Assembly (NCBI GenBank): GCA_040880525.1
Contig: JBBDIG010000021.1
Span: forward strand, 62,001-126,000
Direction: 5' to 3'
Source of the DNA: Bacteroidia bacterium
Lineage (GTDB): Bacteria > Bacteroidota > Bacteroidia > CAILMK01 > JBBDIG01
Length of the DNA stretch: 64,000 bases
Part shown: positions 1 through 8,230 of the stretch, piece by piece
How the letters are laid out: every line of letters begins with the position of its first letter
Numbering within the stretch: position 1 is the first letter of the stretch
Program-made: the position numbers and the translations under genes
Notes under the pieces: generated by a model
What the model was told of the DNA's origin: nothing
Seen by the model: the letters and a program-made list of their open reading frames with translations, nothing else
Database searches by the model: none

Positions 1-759
1 ACTATTTTACCTAATGGGAATGCTTCACTTGAAAGCTTCAACCTCGACTTTATGCGTAGTGCCCAAGGGGTGTTGGCCTATACCCATATATTTGGTACAG
101 TTAGAACGAGGTTGGAAGCCTACTATCAGCATTTGTACCGCGTACCGGTAAATAAGGAACCATCAAGTTATTCCTATTTGAATCAAGGTGCTGGCTATTC
201 AGATATTGTCCCTTATCAGCTAACCTCAGCAGGTTTAGGAAGAAATTATGGTATTGAATTAACTATGGAACGGTTCTTTAGCAATTCTTATTTTTTCCTG
301 ATCACCGCCTCATTGTTCGACTCCAAGTACAAGGGCAGTGATGGGGTTTGGTATAATACCGCGTTCAATGGTGTGTACGGCTCCAGTATTTTGGTGGGCA
401 AGGAATTCAAGTGGGAGAAAAATAATCAACATACAATAGGGGTGAGCGGTAAGTTAACCCTTGCCGGGGGCAGGCGGTACACACCTATTGATACTGTGGC
501 ATCAAGGTTAGAAGGACGGGCAGTTTATGTAGAAGGCGCGGAAAATTCCCTGCAATTGAAAGATTACTTCAGGACAGATCTGCGGATTATTTACAAAATG
601 AATACCCCCAAAATTACCCATGAACTCGGTATTGACCTGGTGAATATATTCAATACCAGAAATGTATTGCGGCAGGTGTATAATCCGTCTGAAGTGAAAG
701 TGGTGGAAGTTTATCAATTGGGCTTTTTACCGGTATTTTTTTACCAAATTAATTTCTGA
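1..759 (+). CDS. TonB-dependent receptor, C-terminal part (5' end outside window)
   Basis: The reading frame is open from base 1, so the gene starts outside the window; about 252 residues are visible. They show the alternating aromatic and polar strands of an outer-membrane beta-barrel: 'GIELTMERFF' followed by a 'YFFLITASLFDSKY' strand, a 'GVYGSSILVGKEF' strand and 'YFRTDLRIIYKM'. The chain ends 'FLPVFFYQINF', and a terminal aromatic residue is typical of proteins assembled by the BAM machinery. This matches the C-terminal end of SusC/CirA-like TonB-dependent receptors of Bacteroidota, which import bulky ligands across the outer membrane. The plug domain and TonB box are not visible, so the substrate cannot be guessed. 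It lies 26 bp upstream of the adenylate cyclase array on the same strand. Confidence 0.85.
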   Translation, partial: TILPNGNASLESFNLDFMRSAQGVLAYTHIFGTVRTRLEAYYQHLYRVPVNKEPSSYSYLNQGAGYSDIVPYQLTSAGLGRNYGIELTMERFFSNSYFFLITASLFDSKYKGSDGVWYNTAFNGVYGSSILVGKEFKWEKNNQHTIGVSGKLTLAGGRRYTPIDTVASRLEGRAVYVEGAENSLQLKDYFRTDLRIIYKMNTPKITHELGIDLVNIFNTRNVLRQVYNPSEVKVVEVYQLGFLPVFFYQINF

Positions 760-785
760 CATTCTGAAACCTTTTTGACGCCTTT

Positions 786-1058
786 ATGAAAAAACTGCTG
801 CCCCTACTTTTCCTGGCCCCTCCCAACATTCTAATTGCAGGGGCACCTGATTCCATTGCTACATTTATATTTCAAGAACAATTAAAAACGGAATACGGCC
901 TCATTCCATTAATGGAAGGTTTTATAGGCAAGCCTGATACAATTGCCATTCATGATTGCCAGGTTGAAATAGCAGCAAAGAATAAAGGTGGGATCAAAAT
1001 GTATTTTGTGAAAGGGGCCAGCACCTTGAAATTGTCACGAATTGGAGGCCCATTATGA
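786..1058 (+). pseudogene. Internally deleted adenylate cyclase remnant
   Basis: This 90-codon frame carries a signal-peptide-like start and then 'DSIATFIFQEQL', which matches the N-terminus of the downstream cyclases ('DSVATFVIEQDL'). It ends with 'IAAKNKGGIKMYFVKG', which matches their extreme C-terminus ('IAAKNKGKMQMYFVKR'). The roughly 550 intervening codons, meaning the sensor, seven-helix and catalytic regions, are missing. I read it as a cyclase paralogue reduced to its two ends by an in-frame deletion. It still ends in an ATGA overlap with the next gene, so it may keep a translational-coupling role, but it cannot make cAMP. Homology of both ends is seen directly by comparing neighbours; loss of function is inference. 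Confidence 0.8.
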
Positions 1059-2980
1059 AAAAACTGCTGGTCATATGGCTGTTGATAATCCCAGCCCTCC
1101 TCCAGGCGGATACAGTTTATACCTTTGTCTTTAAAGAAGGGATGCAAGCCAGGTACGACCTTAGTGACCTTGTGGACCGGATGGTTGATACTACGGGCCG
1201 TATTACCATTGAAGAGATCTTGACAAGCAGAGACCTTCAAGGGCGGTTTAAGCCTATTGACAATTTAGGAAAAGAAACATCACTTGACGCTGTTGTATGG
1301 AGCAGGGCGGTATTTCTGAACATCTCGAAAAGGCCAGTGGACTACCTCCTTTCACTGTCCAATGCTGACTCTTTGGCTGTTTTTAAAGTAAACCAGGGCA
1401 AAATCACTAAAGATGTTTTAGGTAAAAAAATACCTATTCAGCAAAAAACATTTAAAAGTCATCTTGACCATGTTAGGGTCGTTTTAAACCCTGGCGAATC
1501 GGATACCTTTTATATAAGGGCTTCAGGGGATCAGTTTTATGATATTTTGCCCGGTACTTCGGTGCAGTTGATTCAAGAGTCGAGATGGCGCCTGGTGCAG
1601 TACCTCTCCATTTTCACAAGTGGCATCCAGGTGCTGATGCTGGGCTTATGCTTGCTATTGTTTTTTATTTTCAAAGACCGTCAATACCTGCTTTTTATCT
1701 TGCCGCTGACTGGTTTCCTGATTTGGTTTTCTTACAGGACTGATATTCACATTATTTTTAATACATTTCCTGTGCTTACGAAATATCAACCTGTTTTAAC
1801 GGGCTGGTATATGCCATTAACAGTTGCCGTTTTTTTTCTAGGGTATGTAGGTATCCGCAAGAAACTGAAATGGGTGTATTATACCCTTTGGGTTTTAATC
1901 CTTGCTACAGTAGGGGTATCACTTTTAAGCCTCTTGGTGCTCCATTATTCAAATAACATGGTGAATAGCCTGGTCCTTATTTTTATGTTGGTGGGATATG
2001 GTAGTGGAACTTACCTCGCATTTAGGGGGGATAGAAAAGCCTTTGTGTGGTTATTGTTCACCGCCCCCCTATTTATTACCGGGCTTCTATACCTGATTGA
2101 TGACCTGTTTCTCTCGATCAATCTCGATGTGGTTTCCCTAATGCAGATAGGGGCATTGGCGTCAAGCCTTATCATTGGATATATGATGTACGACCGTGTA
2201 AACAAGACTATACGTGATAATATAAATATCTCCCGCACCAATGAGCGCCTGGTAAGGGAGCAGAATGTGATCCTTGAGCAAAAAGTTAGTGAAAGGACCC
2301 GTGAATTGGCCGCAGAAAAACAGAAATCAGATTCCATATTGCTAAACATATTGCCCGAAGAAGTGGCCGAAGAACTGAAGGAAACAGGCCGTTCACAGGC
2401 CAGGCTATTTGAAAAAGTCACTGTCCTCTTCACTGATTTTGTAGATTTCACCAAAGCCGGGGAACGGCTGACTGCCCAAGCATTGGTCAGTGAACTGCAC
2501 AATTGCTTCAAAGCATTTGATGAAATAATTCAAAAGCATGGACTTGAAAAGATAAAAACGGTTGGTGATGCTTACATTGCAGTAGCCGGTTTACCTGTGT
2601 CTGTAAAAGACCATGCGGAGCGGACGGCAAAAGCAGCATTGGATATCCGCGAATTCATGTCCGCACGGCACCACCAGCTCGGGGAAAAAACATTTAAGAT
2701 ACGCCTTGGCATCCACTCAGGTTCTGTGGTGGCCGGTATTGTGGGGGTGAAGAAATTTGCCTATGACATTTGGGGCGATACCGTAAACACGGCTGCCAGG
2801 ATGGAGCAGAACAGTAAGGCCGGACGGGTCAATATTTCACAGTCCACTTATGGGTTAATCAAAGATAGTTTTGAATGTACACCACGGGGAAAGGTGGCAG
2901 CAAAGAATAAGGGGATGATGGAGATGTACTTTTTAAATGCTGCAATAGACATAAAATCAGAAATCAGTTTCCCGCAATGA
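1055..2980 (+). CDS. Membrane-bound class III adenylate cyclase (array copy 1)
   Basis: Makes cAMP from ATP at the inner membrane. Order of parts: signal peptide (1-18), periplasmic sensor of about 150 residues with the jelly-roll look of 7TMR-DISMED2, a run of membrane helices (about 178-375, 7TMR-DISM_7TM type), a short coiled coil ending in the cyclase-linker phrase 'LNILPEEVAEELKETG', then the catalytic domain. Metal-binding aspartates are visible in 'TVLFTDFVDF' and 'VGDAY' (D505). 'YDIWGDTVNTAARM' (570-583) supplies the adenine-selective Asp571 and the transition-state Asn578 and Arg582. Lys in 'EKIKTVGDAY' together with Asp571 is the adenylate, not guanylate, pair. Start ATG overlaps the previous stop (ATGA). 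The ligand sensed is unknown. Confidence 0.9.
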   Translation: MKKLLVIWLLIIPALLQADTVYTFVFKEGMQARYDLSDLVDRMVDTTGRITIEEILTSRDLQGRFKPIDNLGKETSLDAVVWSRAVFLNISKRPVDYLLSLSNADSLAVFKVNQGKITKDVLGKKIPIQQKTFKSHLDHVRVVLNPGESDTFYIRASGDQFYDILPGTSVQLIQESRWRLVQYLSIFTSGIQVLMLGLCLLLFFIFKDRQYLLFILPLTGFLIWFSYRTDIHIIFNTFPVLTKYQPVLTGWYMPLTVAVFFLGYVGIRKKLKWVYYTLWVLILATVGVSLLSLLVLHYSNNMVNSLVLIFMLVGYGSGTYLAFRGDRKAFVWLLFTAPLFITGLLYLIDDLFLSINLDVVSLMQIGALASSLIIGYMMYDRVNKTIRDNINISRTNERLVREQNVILEQKVSERTRELAAEKQKSDSILLNILPEEVAEELKETGRSQARLFEKVTVLFTDFVDFTKAGERLTAQALVSELHNCFKAFDEIIQKHGLEKIKTVGDAYIAVAGLPVSVKDHAERTAKAALDIREFMSARHHQLGEKTFKIRLGIHSGSVVAGIVGVKKFAYDIWGDTVNTAARMEQNSKAGRVNISQSTYGLIKDSFECTPRGKVAAKNKGMMEMYFLNAAIDIKSEISFPQ

Positions 2981-4941
2981 AACAACTGTCGGCCATTGTT
3001 TTTTTGATGCTTTTTTTCAGCCAAGCCCAGGCTCAAGACTCGGTGGCCACATTTGTCATTGAACAGGACCTCAATTCGCGACATAGCCTGACAGACATCA
3101 CCGAGCGGCTTTATGATCCCGGAGGAAACCTAACGCTGGAGCAAATTTTGGCTGACAGTTCACTCCAATCCAGGTTCAGTAAGACAGTCGTTGTTGATTC
3201 TATGTATCAGAATGGCCGGTATAAGTTCTGGAGCCGTATCAGGATATCCAATCAGTCGGAAAAAACCTTGCAGTCTTACCTGAATTTTGGCTTCGCAGAT
3301 ACCTTGGACATTTATGAAATCAACAATGACAAAATAACGCATTGGCAAACGGGGAGGAGCCTTGATTACCATGACAAATACAACCATAACAATTCTATAT
3401 TGCTTACCCTGGCGCCCGGACAGTCTAAATTATTTTACTGCCGTCATTCAAGTGATTTATTTTATCCTTCTGGACTTATTTTGAGCGTTTATACAGAAAA
3501 TGTTCTCAGGTGGAATAAGCTGATGTACTTTTCTTTGTTCGTGGATGGCTTTCAGATAGTAATGCTAATCCTCGGCTTTATGCTTTTCTTTATTTTTAAA
3601 GACCGTCATTATCTGCTGTGTACCATACCTTTAGTCGGATTTCTGCTGTGGTTTAGCGATATAAATGGAGAGCTGCATTTATTGCTGAACTCACCTGGCC
3701 CCTTTATAAAATATTTTAATGCGATTTTCACAAGTTGGTTTATGCCGGTATGTATTGTTATTTTTTATAGCAGTTATGTTCGGTTAAAGAAGAAAATGCC
3801 CTGGGTATATTATACCTATTTGTTGCTCCCGGGGTTGATAGTGATCGCTGTTGTTGGACTAATTCAAAACAGGTGGTATCCGGATATTTCAAATTTCATT
3901 ATACTTCTGCTGACGGTAATCACTTTTTTCAGTGCTGTTTATATGTCTTTTAAAGGTGAAAAGCGGGCGCGGGTTTGGCTCCTGTTCACTTTCCCCCTGA
4001 TAATTGGAGGGGGAATTCACCTTATTCGTTTAATTACGAATCTGCAAATGGATATTAGTTCAGTCTTCCTAATGCAATCAGGGGCACTTATCTCAAGTAC
4101 CATCCTCGGATATTTAATGTACGGGCGGGTGAATGGGACAATCCGTGAAAATTTCAGGGTAGTAAAGGCTAATGAAAAACTGGTGAGGGAACAGAATGTC
4201 AACCTTGAGAAAAAGGTAGCGGAGCGAACCCTGCAACTGGAAGAACAGGCACGGCAATTGGACCTGGAAAAACAGAAATCAGATTCCATATTGCTAAACA
4301 TCCTACCCGAAGAAGTGGCCGAAGAACTTAAGGAAACAGGCCGTTCACAGGCCAGGCTATTTGAAAACGTCACGGTCCTCTTTACTGATTTTGTAGATTT
4401 TACCAAAGCCGGGGAGCGGCTGACGCCACAGGAACTGGTCAGTGAACTGCACAATTGCTTCAAAGCATTTGATGAAATAATTCAAAAGCAAGGACTTGAA
4501 AAGATAAAAACGGTGGGCGATGCCTACATTGCTGTTGCGGGGTTGCCTGTGCCGGTGAAAGGCCATGCGGCAAGAGTGGCAAAGGCAGCATTGGAAATAA
4601 GGGACTTTATGGTTGCACGCCAGAAGTTGCTGAAAGATAATACCTTCCAGGTACGCCTCGGCATCCACTCGGGGCCTGTGGTGGCCGGCATTGTGGGCGT
4701 AAAGAAATTTGCCTACGATATTTGGGGGGATACCGTGAACACTGCTGCACGGATGGAGCAGTGCAGTGAGGCCGGAGAGGTCAATATCTCAGAAACTACA
4801 TACGGATTTATCAAAGGCCAATTTGAATGCACATGCCGGGGTGTAATCGCTGCAAAGAATAAAGGTAAGATGCAGATGTATTTTGTGAAAAGGGAGAATC
4901 AGGCCAATGTCCTTAAAGCGATAACAAAGGAAGTGATATGA
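2977..4941 (+). CDS. Membrane-bound class III adenylate cyclase (array copy 2)
   Basis: Paralogue of the preceding gene with the same order: signal peptide, periplasmic DISM-like sensor, seven-helix block, longer coiled coil ('LEKKVAERTLQLEEQARQL') and C-terminal class III cyclase. Catalytic residues are intact: 'TVLFTDFVDF', 'VGDAY', and 'YDIWGDTVNTAARM' from about residue 580. It starts in an ATGA overlap with copy 1 and ends in another with copy 3. The sensor half has diverged strongly from its neighbours while the last 132 residues are identical to those of copy 3, because both lie in a 481-bp perfect DNA repeat. That pattern is what gene conversion or unequal crossing-over leaves. Different sensors feeding one identical output is the likely functional consequence, by inference. 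Confidence 0.9.
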   Translation: MKQLSAIVFLMLFFSQAQAQDSVATFVIEQDLNSRHSLTDITERLYDPGGNLTLEQILADSSLQSRFSKTVVVDSMYQNGRYKFWSRIRISNQSEKTLQSYLNFGFADTLDIYEINNDKITHWQTGRSLDYHDKYNHNNSILLTLAPGQSKLFYCRHSSDLFYPSGLILSVYTENVLRWNKLMYFSLFVDGFQIVMLILGFMLFFIFKDRHYLLCTIPLVGFLLWFSDINGELHLLLNSPGPFIKYFNAIFTSWFMPVCIVIFYSSYVRLKKKMPWVYYTYLLLPGLIVIAVVGLIQNRWYPDISNFIILLLTVITFFSAVYMSFKGEKRARVWLLFTFPLIIGGGIHLIRLITNLQMDISSVFLMQSGALISSTILGYLMYGRVNGTIRENFRVVKANEKLVREQNVNLEKKVAERTLQLEEQARQLDLEKQKSDSILLNILPEEVAEELKETGRSQARLFENVTVLFTDFVDFTKAGERLTPQELVSELHNCFKAFDEIIQKQGLEKIKTVGDAYIAVAGLPVPVKGHAARVAKAALEIRDFMVARQKLLKDNTFQVRLGIHSGPVVAGIVGVKKFAYDIWGDTVNTAARMEQCSEAGEVNISETTYGFIKGQFECTCRGVIAAKNKGKMQMYFVKRENQANVLKAITKEVI

Positions 4942-5024
4942 AAAAGATACTGTTCCCTCTTCTTTTTTCATTGGTTATAGCAAGTAGCGCTACATCTGCA
5001 GACTCTACTTTTACGCTGATCTTC
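4544..5024 (+). repeat. 481-bp perfect direct repeat, copy A
   Basis: Bases 4544-5024 are identical to 6487-6967 (offset 1943 bp) by line-by-line comparison. The repeat spans the last 132 codons of cyclase copy 2, the ATGA junction and the first about 29 codons of cyclase copy 3. It crosses a gene boundary, so it marks a whole-unit duplication or conversion tract and not selection on one protein. Confidence 0.95.
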
Positions 5025-6884
5025 AAAGATCCTCTTCCGGCCACTATAGATATTACCGAAGAGGCAGAAATCCTATTTGATAGTTCCGGGCGGGTAACGA
5101 TTGAACAACTGCTGAATGATGTTTCAATAAATAAACAGTTTGTTAAGCAGGGAAACCTGAATACTTTACCTGATGGGGTAAATTATTACTGGAGAAAATT
5201 CAAAGTTGTCAACCAGATGGCACAGCCGGTAATGTACTACGTACCTTTCAAAGGTGATTCAATTTGGGTTTATGAAATGGATTATGCGAAAACATATATC
5301 TATATAAGCGGCACTCTTGTTCACCCAAGCCAACGCCCTACTCATCATGCCCGCGTCTTGGTGCCCATTTTTTTAAGGCCTGGTGAGGTAAAAACGTATT
5401 ACATACGCGCCAAATCCCAAACCTATCCTCCTGCCAGGATCAGTGGGCTCAAATTGCAATCAGAAAAAGCTTTTCGGTACACTGAGTATTTCAGTTCCTT
5501 TCATGCCGGGGCCATACTGCTCCTTATCCTGGTGGGGCTTTTTCTCTGCTTCATTTTCAGGGACAAGGTGTATTTTGTTCTCATCTTGCCCGTGGTCGCC
5601 ATTCTTATTTGGTTTTCTGAAAATAGCGGCCTTCTGGACCAGTTGGTAGGGGCGGGGCCATTTTTTTCGATGTACTCCAACACTGCCTTTTCAGCATGGT
5701 TTCTCCCCTGTTCCTGTATCTTGTTTTTGATGGTTTATATCGATTTAAAGCAGAAAATGAAATGGGCCTATTATTTTGGCTGGATAGCTATAGGTGTCAT
5801 CATTTTTATGTTCATGAGACAGCTAGCTCTGCCTCACACATTTGGCGATGGCAACCGCGTATTGCTTCCAATAATCATTTTCCTGTTAGGCCTGGTTATT
5901 TATCGTGCTTTTAAAAAAGATAAGCAGGCACTGATCTGGGTTCTTTTTATGGCTCCATTTCTCCTCTCAGGTATTATTTTTATCGTTAATCAACAATTCT
6001 TCAAAATACCACTACCTCTTGGCACATATCAAATCCTTCAGATTTCTTCATTACTTTCTGCCCTGATCATCGGATATGCCCTGTATGACCGGGTAAATTC
6101 CACCATCAAAGAACGGGTACGTGCAGTGAAAGATAAGGAGCGGCTCGTAAAGGAGCAGAATATTGTCCTTGAGCAAAAAGTAGAGGAACGTACCCGTGAA
6201 CTGGAAGCAGAGAGACAAAAGTCTGAGGATATCCTACTGAATATCTTGCCGCAGGAAGTCGCTGAAGAACTCAAAGAAACAGGCGGCTCACAGGCAAAAC
6301 TATTCGAAAATGTCACCGTCCTTTTCACCGATTTTGTTGATTTCACCAAGGCGGGAGAACGGATGGCACCGAGGGAACTGGTGAACGAACTGCACAACTG
6401 CTTCAAAGCATTTGATGAGATCATCCAACAGCACGGCCTTGAGAAGATCAAAACTGTGGGGGATGCCTACATTGCTGTAGCGGGGCTGCCTGTGCCGGTG
6501 AAAGGCCATGCGGCAAGAGTGGCAAAGGCAGCATTGGAAATAAGGGACTTTATGGTTGCACGCCAGAAGTTGCTGAAAGATAATACCTTCCAGGTACGCC
6601 TCGGCATCCACTCGGGGCCTGTGGTGGCCGGCATTGTGGGCGTAAAGAAATTTGCCTACGATATTTGGGGGGATACCGTGAACACTGCTGCACGGATGGA
6701 GCAGTGCAGTGAGGCCGGAGAGGTCAATATCTCAGAAACTACATACGGATTTATCAAAGGCCAATTTGAATGCACATGCCGGGGTGTAATCGCTGCAAAG
6801 AATAAAGGTAAGATGCAGATGTATTTTGTGAAAAGGGAGAATCAGGCCAATGTCCTTAAAGCGATAACAAAGGAAGTGATATGA
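4938..6884 (+). CDS. Membrane-bound class III adenylate cyclase (array copy 3)
   Basis: Third intact paralogue, same architecture as its neighbours, 648 residues. The periplasmic part ('VPFKGDSIWVYEMD', 'LRPGEVKTYYIRAKS') fits the DISMED2 jelly roll, followed by hydrophobic helices from about residue 185 to 390. Linker 'LNILPQEVAEELKETGG' precedes 'TVLFTDFVDF'. The Asp/Asn/Arg set in 'YDIWGDTVNTAARM' begins at about residue 574. The catalytic C-terminus from 'PVPVKGHAARVAK' onward is identical to copy 2. The stop overlaps the ATG of a fourth, broken unit at 6881, so the coupling arrangement continues into dead DNA. Function as an adenylate cyclase is well supported; the signal is unknown. Confidence 0.9.
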   Translation: MKKILFPLLFSLVIASSATSADSTFTLIFKDPLPATIDITEEAEILFDSSGRVTIEQLLNDVSINKQFVKQGNLNTLPDGVNYYWRKFKVVNQMAQPVMYYVPFKGDSIWVYEMDYAKTYIYISGTLVHPSQRPTHHARVLVPIFLRPGEVKTYYIRAKSQTYPPARISGLKLQSEKAFRYTEYFSSFHAGAILLLILVGLFLCFIFRDKVYFVLILPVVAILIWFSENSGLLDQLVGAGPFFSMYSNTAFSAWFLPCSCILFLMVYIDLKQKMKWAYYFGWIAIGVIIFMFMRQLALPHTFGDGNRVLLPIIIFLLGLVIYRAFKKDKQALIWVLFMAPFLLSGIIFIVNQQFFKIPLPLGTYQILQISSLLSALIIGYALYDRVNSTIKERVRAVKDKERLVKEQNIVLEQKVEERTRELEAERQKSEDILLNILPQEVAEELKETGGSQAKLFENVTVLFTDFVDFTKAGERMAPRELVNELHNCFKAFDEIIQQHGLEKIKTVGDAYIAVAGLPVPVKGHAARVAKAALEIRDFMVARQKLLKDNTFQVRLGIHSGPVVAGIVGVKKFAYDIWGDTVNTAARMEQCSEAGEVNISETTYGFIKGQFECTCRGVIAAKNKGKMQMYFVKRENQANVLKAITKEVI

Positions 6885-6967
6885 AAAAGATACTGTTCCC
6901 TCTTCTTTTTTCATTGGTTATAGCAAGTAGCGCTACATCTGCAGACTCTACTTTTACGCTGATCTTC
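6487..6967 (+). repeat. 481-bp perfect direct repeat, copy B
   Basis: Second copy of the 481-bp repeat. It covers the 3' end of cyclase copy 3, the ATGA junction and the start of the broken fourth unit. Identity stops at 6968, where the fourth unit begins to collect substitutions. One mismatch (4543/6486) ends it on the left, with more scattered differences beyond. Confidence 0.95.
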
Positions 6968-7076
6968 CAAGATACTTTTCCGGCTACTATTTACATTACC
7001 GAAGAGGCAGAAATCCTATTTGATAGTTCGTTCCGGGCGGATAACGATTGAACAACTGCTGAATGATGTTTCAATG
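6881..7076 (+). pseudogene. Frameshifted N-terminal stub of a fourth adenylate cyclase
   Basis: The stub begins with the same signal peptide and 'DSTFTLIF' start as cyclase copy 3. Relative to copy 3 it contains a 4-bp tandem duplication ('gttc' near 7026-7033) that throws the frame, giving a stop at 7049-7051 after 56 codons. The original frame resumes after it as 'RITIEQLLNDVS' and then homology ends near 7076. No sensor, membrane or catalytic region follows. It is the decayed downstream end of the array. Confidence 0.9.
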
Positions 7077-7556
7077 ATCATACAGGTACTAAGGCAGCAG
7101 TTGCAGAACCAGGTTGAGGAGCTAAGGACAAATGAAAGGCAGCAGCGGCAGGAAGTTCAGCAGGAATTTTTGGATCATAAGGATGCCGCTGGCAAGGAGC
7201 GGGACCAACAACTGCCATCGCTGCAGGAAGGCCATGAAGCCAAACTGGACGAATTGGCAAAACAGGAAGAGTCCTACAGGGAAAGGTGGTCTGGTTTGCG
7301 TGAAAAGAGGATTGCGCTGAATGAAAAGCAGTTTTGGGGAGAGGAAATTAGGGAACTGAAGGATTCGATCGGTAAAATGCAAAATGAAGCAGAAAATGTT
7401 ACGCATCAAATTTCGTTTCCCGCTATCCCCAAAAACTTGACCTGGTCCGGTAGCTGCAATCCATTCCCAACCCCTACCTCCATTTTGGTGATCTTGACCT
7501 GGCCGGCATCGCCATCTTCGAAAATGAGTACCGAAAGTACATTTAAAATTAAATAA
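7020..7556 (+). CDS. Chimeric ORF: cyclase scrap fused to coiled-coil segment (probably not a real gene)
   Basis: This 178-codon frame starts inside the broken cyclase stub ('SGRITIEQLLNDVS') and then switches to unrelated sequence rich in Q, E, K and R ('LQNQVEELRTNERQQRQEV', 'ELKDSIGKMQNEAENV'). That sequence would form a long coiled coil, up to about residue 128. The last 45 residues overlap an antisense T9SS fragment and look random. I do not recognise the coiled-coil donor; SMC/SbcC-like or phage tail proteins are possible. The most economical reading is a fragment joined to the array by recombination and not a functional gene. Confidence 0.35.
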   Translation: MIVRSGRITIEQLLNDVSMIIQVLRQQLQNQVEELRTNERQQRQEVQQEFLDHKDAAGKERDQQLPSLQEGHEAKLDELAKQEESYRERWSGLREKRIALNEKQFWGEEIRELKDSIGKMQNEAENVTHQISFPAIPKNLTWSGSCNPFPTPTSILVILTWPASPSSKMSTESTFKIK

Positions 7557-7822
7557 TAAACTCCAGAAGAAAGGTTCCTTAAATCGAGAACCCGCTTCGT
7601 TGCTATATCTTCAAATTTTCCTACAATTACTATTCTTCCTCTACTATCAATTAGTAATAACTTCGTTGCCGGCTGGTCGAACGGGTAAGGTAGTTCCATA
7701 GTAACAATACCTTTTATAGGATTAGGATAAACAAGCAGATCGCGAACTTTGGTAGAATCCGGTCCTTCAAAAATTTCAAACGAATCAGTTTTAGATGAAT
7801 AGAGAAGGGTATCCGGAGGCAA
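7406..7822 (-). pseudogene. Fragment of a T9SS C-terminal sorting domain
   Basis: Antisense frame containing 'LLVYPNPIKGIVTMELPYPF', 'LLLIDSRGRIV' and 'LDLRNLSSGVYYLIL', the ordered hallmarks of a type A Por secretion sorting domain (YPNP, D..G, LssGvYyl). The normal last strand (a KxxxK/R end) is missing: after 'YYLILN' the frame runs into low-quality sequence that overlaps the coiled-coil ORF on the other strand. No credible cargo domain precedes it. I take it as the broken end of a secreted protein. Confidence 0.6.
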
Positions 7823-7828
7823 AGGTGA

Positions 7829-7954
7829 AATAATGGTTATTACCGTATCTACTTGTCAGAAGCAGAATTTACTGCATTGGAGGATGAACAGAATACCACG
7901 TCCGAAACGGAATTTGCAGATTCCGAGAATAAACAGAAATCACCACAGGCATAG
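7829..7954 (+). pseudogene. Possible acidic C-terminal remnant of an unknown protein
   Basis: After a stop at 7826-7828, 41 open codons read 'NNGYYRIYLSEAEFTALEDE' and then an acidic, polar tail to a TAG at 7952. Composition looks like a natural protein end, but there is no start codon in a suitable place and I do not recognise the family. Between 7955 and 8090 I see nothing else coding. Confidence 0.25.
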
Positions 7955-8092
7955 CTTCTTTTTCATTCAGAAAATTCAGAGATTCGGAATATCCTGATGC
8001 GGACAAATAAACAGATGTCGGGACCTGCTACTACTTGGTGGCGGTGCTATCACTGATCTCCAAAAGGCATGGCTTTTAAATTCGTAGAAGCT

Positions 8093-8126
8093 TTTGTTCC
8101 TTACTCTACTCAAAAATGTATATTTG
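8093..8126 (+). promoter_or_regulatory. Candidate Bacteroidota-type promoter for secDF
   Basis: A -33-like TTTG (8093-8096) is followed 22 bases later by TATATTTG (8119-8126), a full match to the TAnnTTTG -7 consensus known for Bacteroidota. It would start a leader of about 100 nt before the secDF ATG at 8231. Motif match only. Confidence 0.5.
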
Positions 8127-8191
8127 CCGTTCGTTTTTGAGGGCCATAGCGTGCCTATGTAACGTTTTCTATATCATTTGATTACAAATTT

Positions 8192-8216
8192 AAACGGGTT
8201 TCAAAGCCCGTTTTTT
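8192..8216 (+). terminator. Hairpin plus T-run between the candidate promoter and secDF
   Basis: ACGGG and CCCGT arms, extendable by a T-G and a T-A pair, close a small loop and are followed by six Ts. It looks like an intrinsic terminator on the plus strand, 14 bp before the secDF start. Either it ends transcription arriving from the decayed region, or it is a leader attenuator. Confidence 0.6.
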
Positions 8217-8230
8217 ATACCCAGAGGAAA

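Noticed and set aside
786-7076. Adenylate cyclase array considered as a cyclic-nucleotide defence system
   Set aside because: The enzymes are membrane receptors with DISM-type sensors and class III catalytic domains. No CRISPR, CARF/SAVED or other nucleotide-gated effector gene is nearby.
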